From NCBI GenBank assembly GCA_020796225.1, contig CM036756.1, positions 56,140,616 through 56,204,615 of the forward strand: a stretch of 64,000 nt of DNA, read 5' to 3'. The translations under genes and the position numbers were made by a program. The DNA is from Arion vulgaris. Taxonomy: Eukaryota; Mollusca; Gastropoda; Stylommatophora; Arionidae. The notes under the pieces were generated by a model, which was given only the letters and a program-made list of their open reading frames with translations, was not told the DNA's origin and did not search any database. The stretch's first letter is position 1; each line of letters starts with the position of its first letter. Of this stretch, positions 10,325 to 20,494 are shown piece after piece.

Positions 10325-10560
10325 TGGGAAGGTAAGACGATACCGAATACATTGAAATTCAACACATGCAGTGGTTTGGACAGTTAATGAGAAAGGAATA
10401 CTACAAACCACCAAAAACAACATACAATTTTAAAAATCAGGTACTAGAGCCTAGGGAAGACCAAGAAAAAGATGGATAGACAATATGAAGATCACACTAA
10501 ATAAACACGGATATATCATAACGAGGACGACTCATATGTCCCTGGAACGCAAATTAAAGC
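10325..10560 (+). mobile_element. LINE RT 3' end fragment
   Basis: Frameshifted plus-strand reading gives IEIQHMQWFGQLMRKEYYKP, then a PKTTYNF block and GRPRKRWIDNMKITLNKHG. This is the 'WFGH..R ... GRPRKRW.D.I' tail of a non-LTR RT. Confidence 0.7.
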
Positions 10561-10639
10561 TCCCACCCCTACGCTTAACGACAAGAGTGGACAACCAATT
10601 CCATCATCATCCAGCTGGGGATAGACAATATAGACTGAC

Positions 10640-11310
10640 AATAGGAAAGACGATCGTGCTCGCTGCAAAGGAAGTTCTCCAAATCTCTATATTTTTCCCA
10701 GAGATCCCTGATCTCAACATAGGTGAGATCGAGTTCCTATTTCTATCGGAGACGTACGATAACAATTAGGATTTCGTGTTAAAGTTGAGAATGTAAAAGA
10801 ACAATTGACAGTTGAAAATCTATAAGGTTGTCTGCAAAGTAAGTGACGAATCAAAATTTATTTGAAAGGTTTAAATAAAATTCATAAAACAGTTGTCACG
10901 GTCTTCAAAGTTACATCGGTGACTCTCACCGTTGCTACGGAGTTCGTGCACTACCGCTGAGATCTTCCTGTGTAAGAAAGAGATCATCAATGCGGTACGC
11001 TCTCAATTATGTGACATGGGCAAGTCTCAAACACTGGAACGAGCTCGAGAATTAGGCGTTAAGTTTGGACATGCCAGACAGTGTAGTCTTCGTGGTAGAC
11101 AGAGAAGATTTAGTAATCAACTTCTCATGGGTACGGTGAGCAAATGAACTTTAAGATGGCTGCTGCAGCGGAGGACAGAGCATGCATGGGAATGCCCAAT
11201 ATGCCATGACGTCGATCGCATAACATAGCGTAAGAAAGAGATCGCACCTCACCTGGTTATTCACCATGCGTAAATTACGATGGTCCTTTCAATAAATCAG
11301 TGAGCTATTA
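10640..11310 (+). mobile_element. SINE-A copy, interrupted by a LINE
   Basis: SINE-A has a tRNA-like head, then CCCTGATCTCAGTGTAG, then GCTGAGATCTTCCTGTGTAA, and ends in (ATTG)n. Here the head is lost. The body runs to 10985, a LINE fragment occupies 10986-11229, and the SINE resumes with GTAAGAAAGAGATC and GATGGTCCTTTCAAT. Confidence 0.8.
10986..11229 (+). mobile_element. 5'-truncated RNase H LINE nested in SINE-A
   Basis: It encodes INAVRSQLCDMGKSQTLERA and KFGHARQC, then LMGTVSK, the same C terminus as the LINE at 20495-22019. It ends in an ATAAC-type tail. GTAAGAAAGAGATC at 10972-10985 is repeated exactly at 11230-11243. This 14-base target duplication proves insertion into the SINE. Confidence 0.9.
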
Positions 11311-11454
11311 GAGAGAAAAACAGCATATAAAAAAACAGAAATATATAAAAATCAGACAAGATAATGGTAATGGCAAATATTGCGGTAGAAAAAAATAGAT
11401 ATCAAAATACAAAACGTAATATAGCGCATCTGACTAATTTTTGAGTGACGTTTT

Positions 11455-11530
11455 TTATTACCAGTGTCTCTCGCCATTCAGGCGAGCCTTTTTCTGACTT
11501 CAGCGGTACTTGTAATTTAGATCCGTTAGT
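11455..11530 (-). mobile_element. SINE tail fragment (SINE-B/H type)
   Basis: CCATTCAGGCGAGCC and GGTACTTGTAATTTAGATCC are the reverse of the SINE-B/H 3' end seen at 22640 and 29045. Confidence 0.6.
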
Positions 11531-11625
11531 AAATTATCAGAGTTTCTTGTAGTTCAACTGCGTACCATGTGCACACTTAAAAACCTAAAATGCATGGCTC
11601 AAGCAGTCATCGAATCCAGGAATTT

Positions 11626-11883
11626 TCACGACATGTTGTCACTAGTGCAGGGTGTTATATCGACGACCCTGCCATCATCTCTAAGTTCAGGTATTACTTT
11701 TCCTCCGACTGCAAAGAGTTCAAGTAAATATTTTTCACCGTCTTCTCTTATGTTTCGTAGAATATTTAAAGTGTATATTGTAAACCAGGGATTCCCATTT
11801 TTGTCATTTGCTACACCTTTAAAATGACACTTTTCTTGAACTAAATCAAATTTATTTTTTATAAGAAATGCTTTCAACCTCAC
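11626..11883 (-). CDS. Uncharacterised reading frame, 85 residues
   Basis: The protein looks coherent and not repetitive: KAFLIKNKFDLVQEKCHFKG, then NPWFTIYTLNILRNIRED, and EKYLLELFAVGGKVIPELRD near the end. I see no known motif, no membrane segment and no splice sites that would make it an exon. It may be a piece of a transposon or virus-like ORF, or of a host pseudogene. Function unknown. Confidence 0.3.
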   Translation of the reverse strand: MRLKAFLIKNKFDLVQEKCHFKGVANDKNGNPWFTIYTLNILRNIREDGEKYLLELFAVGGKVIPELRDDGRVVDITPCTSDNMS

Positions 11884-12004
11884 AATGTCAAAATTATAGC
11901 ATTTGCTTTATTCATAGGTGAGAATAGCAATAGCAATTAAGAAGTTAAACACAATGAAGAACATGTGGCAAAGCACCAACAAAATATTTAAAATTAAAAA
12001 TATT

Positions 12005-12450
12005 GAGAACATGCATTTTTCCATTGGCTACTTATGGTTGTGAATCATGGACCATTACATAAACAATAAGAACGAAAATCCAGTCCTTCGAAACTAAATG
12101 CTACCGAAAGATCCTACGAATACCATGGACAGAAAAAGAAAGAACACTGATGTCCTGAAAGAACTGAATGTTACAGACAATTGACTGATAAACAATATAC
12201 TATGCAGAAAATTTAGATACTTTGGCCACATCAAGCGTCATGATGACCTGGAGAGACAATATTGGATGGCAGGGTCTCAGGACGCAGATGCAGACCAAGA
12301 AGAAGATGGCTACAAGATATTAAAGAAACCATGAATATGACCATCGACGAAGTGGGTGAACAGGCTAGAGACAGAGTGAATTTCAGATGTGCTGCAAAGA
12401 GAGCAACGTCCTATAAAGGATACAAATTACAAAACTACTGTACTTTGTGA
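12005..12450 (+). mobile_element. LINE RT C-terminal fragment
   Basis: In frames joined by small indels it reads ATYGCESWTIT, then IQSFETKCYRKILRIPWTEK, KFRYFGHIKRHDDLER and RPRRRWLQDIKETMNMTIDE, ending ATSYKGYKLQNY. These are the conserved thumb and C-terminal blocks of RTE-type LINEs. Frameshifts and a stop make it a pseudogene. Confidence 0.85.
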
Positions 12451-13170
12451 TTACGTGTTTTGCCAATCAAATAGTTTTACTGCAGTCTCATCTATTTTTT
12501 GAATATAAAGGATACGCACCTTGATGATGATATGTTATAGGAGGGGGAGCTTAAGGGAGGGGATAGTCTTGAGGGGGAGGGATGCAGACTGTGGGAGCAT
12601 GTGGGATACAGGTGGTGAGCTTCTTGGTAAGTCTTGGGGAATATGAGACATAGGCACGAGGTAGCTTTAAGAGCCCGTTACCTAAGGCGTATCCTAATTT
12701 GTGATGTATGGGTAGTACGGATGGGGTCATTCTTCCTAACAGTTCGACATCATGAAATGAATAATACATCATATTGGATTTGCAGATGTTAATAAGATTT
12801 ATTTGGATGTAAACAATATAAACAATTTCCTGTCGTTCTGCGCATGATTCATATCTTTGATTTTATATATAGTTTGTATTCCACACTGGAGAAGTTTCCC
12901 TGATGTTACATTCTAATTCTATGACTACTCTTATTGATCCTAACCCGACCATTTCTATGTATTTTACTTATTAACTTTACCTATCCTGTCTATGTTGACC
13001 TTTCATTATCTTCTTGTTTCTTACGTTCCTATCTTAAAGTCCAACCTAGCAATCTACTATTTCTAATTGATGTCTTCAATTACTTTATCTAGCTAAACTA
13101 ATAACTCTTGTCCTATCGTTCTCTGATGTACCTCCTCTCAACTCACGTCATGTCCGTTTATTCTCGCTGC
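12451..13170. other. No gene seen
   Basis: A G-rich purine patch at 12540-12600 followed by AT-rich sequence. The minus frame 12551-12772 has no recognisable feature. Confidence 0.5.
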
Positions 13171-13172
13171 TT

Positions 13173-13385
13173 TTACGTTTCATATGCAGATTCTCTGACA
13201 TTCCTCAGGATATTTTCAGCATATATGTTGAATAGGTACGGTGACAAAATGTTGCCATGTCTAACTCCTTGGCCTATGCCAAACCACTCTGATGTTCCAT
13301 CTTCTATTCTCACACCTGCTTGTTGGTCTTTATATAGCATTTTTACAATATGCACTATATGAGGTGAGAACCCCATTTCTGATAT
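13173..13385 (-). mobile_element. LINE RT fragment (motif B region)
   Basis: An uninterrupted frame reads MGFSPHIVHIVKMLYKDQQA, then GTSEWFGIGQGVRHGNILSP and YLFNIYAENILRNVRES. GIGQGVRHGNILSP is the RT motif B (usually 'QGVRQGC.LSP'). It is the closest intact relative of the array-riddled LINE at 14925-19045. Confidence 0.9.
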
Positions 13386-14105
13386 TATGCTTTTATGTGC
13401 ACGTTTCGTATGCGTTGCACAGCAGCACGTGCAGTCTTCTATATCATGTCTGAGTTTATATTCTAAGATATCATTCTACATGTCTGCCCTTCCTATTGTC
13501 CGTCTATGTTGTCGTCAATTATTTGCTGTCCCTATATGGAGGGATAGCTACATCCTACTACATATATCAACTTTCAAAGCTAATCAATATCACGTTAACA
13601 ACAACTAAACAAAATTTTAAAATTATGAACAAATAATTTCTGAAATAATAACTACAAGTTACTCATTATTATTGGTGGGGCCGGGTCCCACTGGTCCTTA
13701 ATGACGAGCCGCCCCTGATGGTGGTATGATGATGATTTTTAAAACGCGATCGTACGCTAATCCCAAACCACCTTACCTACAAACACACATCACGGGGATA
13801 AAATATATAGATAGAGAGCCGAAATAAAATACAAATATCATGTCATGTCTCTCCAGACTTTATTATTACCTGCGGCGTTTGTCGTGTGAATAATTGTGTG
13901 CGTTTTTTTTTTTCGTAGGAACAAAATTCATCATCAAAGCTCAATCGACACACCAGGAGGAGATAGAGAGAACAGAGTGAAAACTTCCGTCCAGATAAAC
14001 GGATAATTTTTCCTTCGAAGCTGACAATATGAACTTCAGTTTATTAACGAATTTTGTTTGTATATTTTTCTACTATGTCCATGGATACTTACTATTAAAT
14101 GTCAA
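13386..14105. other. No gene seen
   Basis: AT-rich sequence with a short T run at 13905. GGCCGGGTCCCACTGG near 13680 may be a repeat edge. Nothing else is supported. Confidence 0.5.
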
Positions 14106-14372
14106 ATGCAAATACCGCCCTGGGGGTTCTGGGACCAGCAAGTGAAGCACATAATATTACCACTGCGACCTACAAGGCATGTCGTAAGATGCGACTGATG
14201 TAGGACCTAGGGAAGCTACCCTAGTAAATAAAAAACATCGCGGAAATCGGATGTGCTGGAGGCGCATAACTGGCACAACGTACAATCGCTCTTATGCTTA
14301 AATCATATACAAATCACACCTAAACAGTGGTTTAAAAAGTGGTCGATATGGAGCAGAAGAAGAAGAAGATAT
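14106..14372 (+). mobile_element. SINE-C copy
   Basis: SINE-C begins GCCCGTGTGTTGCCGGGGCT, contains ACCTACAAGGCATGTCGTAA and TGGCACAACGTACAATCGCT, and ends GTGGTCGATATGGAGC plus (GAA)n. This copy has a degraded start but a complete middle and a GAAGAAGAAGAAG end. Confidence 0.85.
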
Positions 14373-14804
14373 ACATTATTTCCAGTATTACTATAGATGT
14401 GTTGTGCATCTCAACTATTTCATACGTCCTGACAAGTAAATCTTTCATTTGACAATACACCAGCTGTTCCTTAGGCTGTATATGCTCACAGCCATCTCAG
14501 AAAGTGCGATATGTGCGTCATATATGGTTTATGTGTGTTCTACTGATATGTATACTATTTGTTTGAAACGGAACGGAAGCCGGTCTACATTTTATATATG
14601 TTGTGTAGTGTATAACTGTTTATATATATATGTTAGATGTGTAGTATGTATTAGTTAAATATACGTTTATCTATTAAATATATGTGTGTCTATACAATTG
14701 TGGATTAGTATAGTGCATCCATCATACGTATGTGGTCAAAAATATATGTGACTATGTGGTAAGAAGTGTAATGTATCATAGATACTGATAGTGAATTAGA
14801 TAAT
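14373..14804. other. No gene seen
   Basis: AT-rich sequence with TATATA runs (14610-14670). No coding or mobile signal. Confidence 0.5.
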
Positions 14805-14915
14805 GTAGTCATAGATAATGTGTATCATAGATAATGTGTAGTGTATCATAGATACTGTGTAGTGTATCATAGATACTGTGTAGTGTATCATAGATACTGT
14901 GTAGTGTATCATATA
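14805..14915. repeat. Short tandem repeat, 21 bp unit
   Basis: About five copies of a unit close to GTAGTGTATCATAGATACTG. It directly abuts the 3' side of the minus-strand LINE. Confidence 0.9.
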
Positions 14916-15029
14916 AATGAACAGAAGCATTTGGTGTTTTTTTCTGTTCATGATATTCTAAGTACTCTTCTGTGTCGTTTGCATTCAAAGACATTAATGA
15001 TCTTCTCTGCCACTTTGTTAATGTTCCAT

Positions 15030-17165
15030 GTCTCACAGCCATATGTTGCAAGGGGGCTCACTTTGTTAATGTTCCATGTCTCAAGCCATTAGTTGCCAAG
15101 GGCCACTTTTGTTAATTTTTTTATGTCTCACAAGCCATATGTTGCCAAGGCCACTGTTAATGTTCCATGTCTCACAGCCATATGTTGACAAGGGGCCACT
15201 TTGTTAATGTTCCATGTCTCACAGCCATATGTTGCCAAGGGGCCACTTTGTTAATGTTCCATGTCTCACAGCCATATGTTGACAAGGGGCCACTTTGTTA
15301 ATGTTCCATGTCTCACAGCCATATGTTGACAAGGGGCCACTTTGTTAATGTTCCATGTCTCACAGCCATATGTTGCCAAGGGGCCACTTTGTTAATGTTC
15401 CATGTCTCACAGCCATATGTTGACAAGGGGCCACTTTGTTAATGTTCCCTGTCTCACAGCCATATGTTGCCAAGGGGCCACTTTGTTAATGTTCCCTGTC
15501 TCACAGCCATATGTTGACAAGGGGCCACTTTGTTAATGTTCCCTGTCTCACAGCCATATGTTGCCAAGGGGCCACTTTGTTAATGTTCCATGTCTCACAG
15601 CCATATGTTGACAAGGGGCCACTTTGTTAATGTTCCATGTCTCACAGCCATATGTTGCCAAGGGGCCACTTTGTTAATGTTCCCTGTCTCACAGCCATAT
15701 GTTGCCAAGGGGCCACTTTGTTAATGTTCCCTGTCTCACAGCCATATGTTGACAAGGGGCCACTTTGTTAATGTTCCCTGTCTCACAGCCATATGTTGAC
15801 AAGGGGCCACTTTGTTAATGTTCCCTGTCTCACAGCCATATGTTGCCAAGGGGCCACTTTGTTAATGTTCCCTGTCTCACAGCCATATGTTGACAAGGGG
15901 CCACTTTGTTAATGTTCCATGTCTCACAGCCATATGTTGACAAGGGGCCACTTTGTTAATGTTCCATGTCTCACAGCCATATGTTGACAAGGGGCCACTT
16001 TGTTAATGTTCCCTGTCTCACAGCCATATGTTGCCAAGGGGCCACTTTGTTAATGTTCCCTGTCTCACAGCCATATGTTGACAAGGGGCCACTTTGTTAA
16101 TGTTCCATGTCTCACAGCCATATGTTGACAAGGGGCCACTTTGTTAATGTTCCTGTCTCGCAACCATATGTTGCCAAGGGGCCACTTTGTTAATGTTCCC
16201 TGTCTCACAGCCATATGTTGCCAAGGGGCCACTTTGTTAATGTTCCATGTCTCACAGCCATATGTTGCCAAGGGGCCACTTTGTTAATGTTCCCTGTCTC
16301 ACAGCCATAGGTTGACAAGGGGCCACTTTGTTAATGTTCCATGTCTCACAGCCATATGTTGCCAAGGGGCCACTTTGTTAATGTTCCCTGTCTCACAGCC
16401 ATATGTTGCCAAGGGGCCACTTTGTTAATGTTCCATGTCTCACAGCCATATGTTGCCAAGGTGCCACTTTGTTAATGTTCCATGTCTCACAGCCATATGT
16501 TGACAAGGGGCCACTTTGTTAATGTTCCATGTCTCACAGCCATATGTTGACAAGGGGCCACTTTGTTAATGTTCCCTGTCTCACAGCCATATGTTGACAA
16601 GGGGCCACTTTGTTAATGTTCCATGTCTCACAGCCATATGTTGACAAGGGGCCACTTTGTTAATGTTCCATGTCTCACAGCCATATGTTGCCAAGGGGCC
16701 ACTTTGTTAATGTTCCATGTCTCACAGCCATATGTTGCCAAGGGGCCACTTTGTTAATGTTCCATGTCTCACAGCCATATGTTGCCAAGGGGCCACTTTG
16801 TTAATGTTCCATGTCTCACAACCATATGTTGCCAAGGGGCCACTTTGTTAATGTTCCATGTCTCACAGCCATATGTTGCCAAGGGGCCACTTTGTTAATG
16901 TTCCATGTCTCACAGCCATATGTTGCCAAGGGGCCACTTTGTTAATGTTCCATGTCTCACAGCCATATGTTGACAAGGGGCCACTTTGTTAATGTTCCAT
17001 GTCTCACAGCCATATGTTGCCAAGGGGCCACTTTGTTAATGTTCCATGTCTCACAGCCATATGTTGCCAAGGGGCCACTTTGTTAATGTTCCATGTCTCA
17101 CAGCCATATGTTGCCAAGGGGCCACTTTGTTAATGTTCCATGTCTCACAGCCATATGTTGACAAG
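15030..17165. repeat. 47-bp minisatellite made from a LINE RT segment
   Basis: About 45 near-identical copies of a unit containing GGGGCCACTTTGTTAATGTT and ATGTCTCACAGCCATATGTT. On the minus strand each unit encodes YGCETWNINKVA. Because 47 is not a multiple of three, the frame shifts with every copy. RT sequence continues without loss on both sides, so the array is an in-place expansion. Two sub-variants (TTGCCAAGG/TTGACAAGG and TTCCATG/TTCCCTG) are interspersed. Confidence 0.97.
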
Positions 17166-17351
17166 GGGACAAACGAAGGCTCTTAAACACGTGATTTTTG
17201 TTCTTATGTCAGATCTTTACCATAGATTAGTTAATTCTTTTAGTTTTTGTAAAGCAATGCTCAGCCTTCTTTTAATTTATTTTATAGCATTCCCGTCATT
17301 TATTAGCAATGTTCCAAGGTATTCAAAGTTGTCGACTCTTTCTATTTTGTG

Positions 17352-17575
17352 GCCGTTGACAGAACCTCGACGTTCTGAGTTCGAATCACGCTGCGGACAA
17401 TTTGGATGTAAATTGTTTCGCGTGGATTTTACAAAAGGACGATGGCACCACCCGTTCAGAAAGCAATGGCAAACTACTGAACGTAATAGTGCCTAGAAAA
17501 ATCACAGTGTTAAAAAGCTGGGAGTTGATTCGCAAAGTCCTTAAAGGATATGCAATTAACTTTTTTTACACATAT
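17352..17575 (+). mobile_element. SINE-B copy within the LINE
   Basis: Begins at the B-box part (GAGTTCGAATCACGCTGCGG) and runs through TTCAGAAAGCAATGGCAAAC and GGATATGCAATTAAC. It separates the KTKIFTTDKTKL block of the host LINE from its VNGHKIERVD block, so it inserted into the LINE. Confidence 0.85.
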
Positions 17576-17689
17576 ATTAGCCATCAATTTTGTTTTATCA
17601 GTTGTAAATATCTTCGTTTTCATTGTATTGAGATAAAGGTTTTGATCCTCGGTGGTTTTTGAAGTGAGCGTATCAAGTCTATACCAGTT

Positions 17690-18010
17690 CGTGATGTGAA
17701 AGCCTATCGTAGCATATCTTAATCTGCTAACTCATAAGCACTGTATCGTCAGCATATTTGATCATAATAGCACTGTATCGTCAGCATATCTTAATTCTGC
17801 TAACTCATAATAGCACTGTATCGTCAGCATCTTACAACCATATAGCGTAGTCAGCATATCTTAATTCTGCTAACTCATAAATACACTGTATCGTCAGCAT
17901 TTTACGCTAACTCTGCACTGTATCGTCAGCATATCTTAATTCTGCTAACTCATATAATAGCACTGTATCGTCAGCATATTAATCTCTAACTCATTAGCAC
18001 TGTATCGAGC
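17690..18010. repeat. 43-bp array built on the LINE YADD motif
   Basis: About seven irregular copies of a unit containing CACTGTATCGTCAGCATATC. In reverse this is GATATGCTGACGATACAGTG, which encodes RYADDTV, the RT active-site motif. Copies vary in length through indels, which suggests age or a poor consensus. Confidence 0.9.
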
Positions 18011-18359
18011 ATATCTAACTCTGACCACGCCACACATGTTGCTTTGGGTTGGACACCTTTTTACCAGGAGCCACACTAAAGGGCGTTTTTATTCTAAAAA
18101 TAAATGGCTTGTAAAAACATGGCATTTGCCCTGGTCCACTAAGAGTTAATTCTGGTAACTAGTGACCTCCGATCACCAGAACGTCGTATTTCTCAATCTC
18201 TGCAGATTCTCTGACATTCCTCATATTTTCAGCTTATACGTTGAATAGGTTACGGTGACAAAATGTTGTCATGTCTAACTGCTTGGTCTATGTCAAACCA
18301 CTTTGATGCTCCCTATTCTCACAGCTGCTTGTTGGTCTTTGTATGGCATTCTTACAATA

Positions 18360-18765
18360 TGCACTATATGAGATATATAGCATTTTTACAATATGTACTA
18401 TATGAGTTATATAACATTTTTACAATATGCACTATATGAGTTATATAACATTTTACAATATGTACTATATGAGTTATATAACATTTTACAATATGCACTA
18501 TATGAGTTATAATAAGCATTTTTACAATATGACATATGAGTAAAACCATTTGAATTATGTCACTAATGGTTATAAAAATAATTTTCAATATGTCACATAT
18601 GAGTATAAAACATTTTTACAATATGTACTATATGATTATATCATTTTAATATGACTATATGAGTTATATAACATTTTAACAATATGTACTATATGAGTTA
18701 TATAATATTTCAGCAAATTTACTATATGATATATATAGTCATTTTATAATATGTACAATATGAGG
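18360..18765. repeat. 34-bp array within the LINE (motif B side)
   Basis: About eleven copies of a unit containing CATTTTTACAATATGCACTA, which in reverse reads HIVHIVKML, the segment intact at 13173-13385. The right half (18480-18740) is full of small indels. Confidence 0.92.
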
Positions 18766-19045
18766 TGAGAATCCCATCTCTGATATTATGTTCCATAACT
18801 TGTGGTGTATTACACAATCAAAGGTCTTTGAATAGTCAACAAAGCAAGTAAATAGGTCTATGTTATACTCTCTACATTTTTCTATGATGATTCTCATATT
18901 TAATATCTACTACCTAGTTCATCTGCCTCTTCTGAAATCAACCTGCACAATGTTGATCTCCTCTTCCAATGTATTGTAGATTCTTTCCATAATGATTTCA
19001 AGCAAGATCTTACTAGCATGACTGATTAGTGTCACTGTTCTATAA

Positions 19046-19434
19046 TTTGTACATACACTACACGTTGTTTGTCATCAAAAACAATATCTTTAGCAACATG
19101 TCAAATTGTATGACAATATGTTTGTGTGTTTCTTTTCTGTTAATTTAATTTTTAAAAACATTGTTCTGGGTGAATCTCCGGCCGAGTCAATGTCCTTTGA
19201 TATTCAAGTCATAAGGATGTTCTGGCTTCTGTTCAGTGTGTTCTGTGAAATACAACACCATAATATGTAAACCGTGTCAAACACATGTATCATACAGATG
19301 GCACACACATGAAGGCATAGATTAATTACCAGAAATTATAATAAGCATAGTAACGTGTAGTTAAATATAGACACTGGGGTACTGTGACACGTACGAGCTC
19401 CTGTAATGTTACATGTTACGTATGTCCTGCTAGA
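19046..19434. other. No gene seen
   Basis: Upstream of the LINE RT start. No LINE endonuclease domain is recognisable here, so the element is 5' truncated or diverged. Confidence 0.5.
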
Positions 19435-19790
19435 TATTTCTCCATACCGCTCTATTCTGATTAACTCATTTAATCTCTTCTATGTAATTGAGTGGTATTT
19501 CTCGCCTCTCTCAGTAAAGTTCGTTTCAATGTTTTTTTATTGCGTCCTTTCTTTCTCTTGAACCATTGGCCCCACACTTCAATATCTGCTTTTGTGATTC
19601 TTTGATCATTTCTCCTCATAGTATGCCCAACATATCTCTATCTTCCGTTTCTTTTAACAATTGTTACCAGTCGTTGATAATAAATTTCTCTGATTTAATT
19701 TCATGTCCTCAATTCGTTGCATTTTATGTCCCATTATTTTTGCAATCTGTTTTCAACTGCAATCAGCTTACTTTCTATAGAATCCGGATC
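19435..19790 (-). mobile_element. LINE 3' domain fragment
   Basis: GCCTCTCTCAGTAAAGTTCG, TATCTGCTTTTGTGATTCTT and CATAGTATGCCCAACATATC match the piece at 25955-26165. Minus-strand reading gives the 'MRRN..R..KADIE' type of C-terminal block. Heavily decayed. Confidence 0.55.
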
Positions 19791-19829
19791 GAGGCACATG
19801 TACAATTTTTTTATGAGATCCTAGAATCG

Positions 19830-20035
19830 TTGCTGGAGCTATTGTCTCTTGTGCAACACTCTCTTACACTGAAAAAGTATAACGAGTACAGAGCAAGAGG
19901 AAGACCACGCAAAAGATTGAGCGACGCAATCAAAAACAGCCTTAAACAAAAAATAACACTACAAAGTGCATTAGAACAAGCACACACACAATCACTGATC
20001 CCTCCTTCCCCCAACACTTCTATAAAGAAGTAAAT
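19830..20035 (+). mobile_element. LINE RT 3' terminal fragment
   Basis: Reads YRARGRPRKRLSDAIKNSLK, then LQSALEQAHTQSLIPPSP and a final TSIKK. The same ending is found at 49070-49235. Confidence 0.8.
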
Positions 20036-20059
20036 AGTGGAAGAGAAGAAATAAGAAGA

Positions 20060-20155
20060 ATACTCTCGGTAGACGTCGGGACATTTATGATGGCAGGAGC
20101 TGTGCCATATGGAGAAACCCGGTGAAATGATGTCAGTTCTTGACTGTTATACCCA
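20060..20155 (+). mobile_element. SINE-D 3' end
   Basis: GTGCCATATGGAGAAACCCG followed by GTGAAATGATGTCAG matches the SINE-D tail consensus. Confidence 0.55.
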
Positions 20156-20494
20156 TAATCGACATATGCTTGGGAAATGTACACAGAAGGTGATAATCTC
20201 TCAATGTGTTAAGATGTCTGAAATGATCAATGTAAATGCGTGACCTATTTTCATATTATTGATGTGATGTGCAATGTAATATAGACAATAAATCATGTGC
20301 AGTTCAAGTCAAATCGATCCATGATGATCTCTGTATATGTTTTCCAAACCCATGATAAATATGATGTCATATTGTTTAGTATAGTGTCTTTCTATTACAC
20401 TCTTACCGCTGAATATGCTCCAGCTTTTATCTAAACAAAACGTACCCATCTCAGCTATGTGCCGCTGTTCTTCTGTTATATTATGTTATGTTAT
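20156..20494. other. No gene seen
   Basis: AT-rich single-copy sequence between a SINE end and a LINE 3' end. Confidence 0.5.

Larger units (their letters stand above)
14925..19045 (-). mobile_element. LINE reverse transcriptase carrying three internal arrays and a SINE
   Basis: Minus-strand pieces form one RT in order. 19045-18770: NYRTVTLISHASKILLEIIM, QVDFRRGR, and motif A as TCFVDYSKTFDCV. 18360-18190: PHIVHIVRMPYKDQQAAVRI, and later AEIEKYDVLVIGGH. 18010-17690: RYADDTV (motif C), repeated. 17690-17580: LDTLTSKTTEDQNLYLNTMK. 17350-17165: HKIERVDNFEYLGTLL and RLSIALQKLKELTNLW. 15060-14925: TYGCETWNINKVAEKIINVF and CKRHRRVLRIS. Stops and frameshifts make it dead. The three tandem arrays and the SINE-B copy within it are listed separately. 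Confidence 0.9.
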
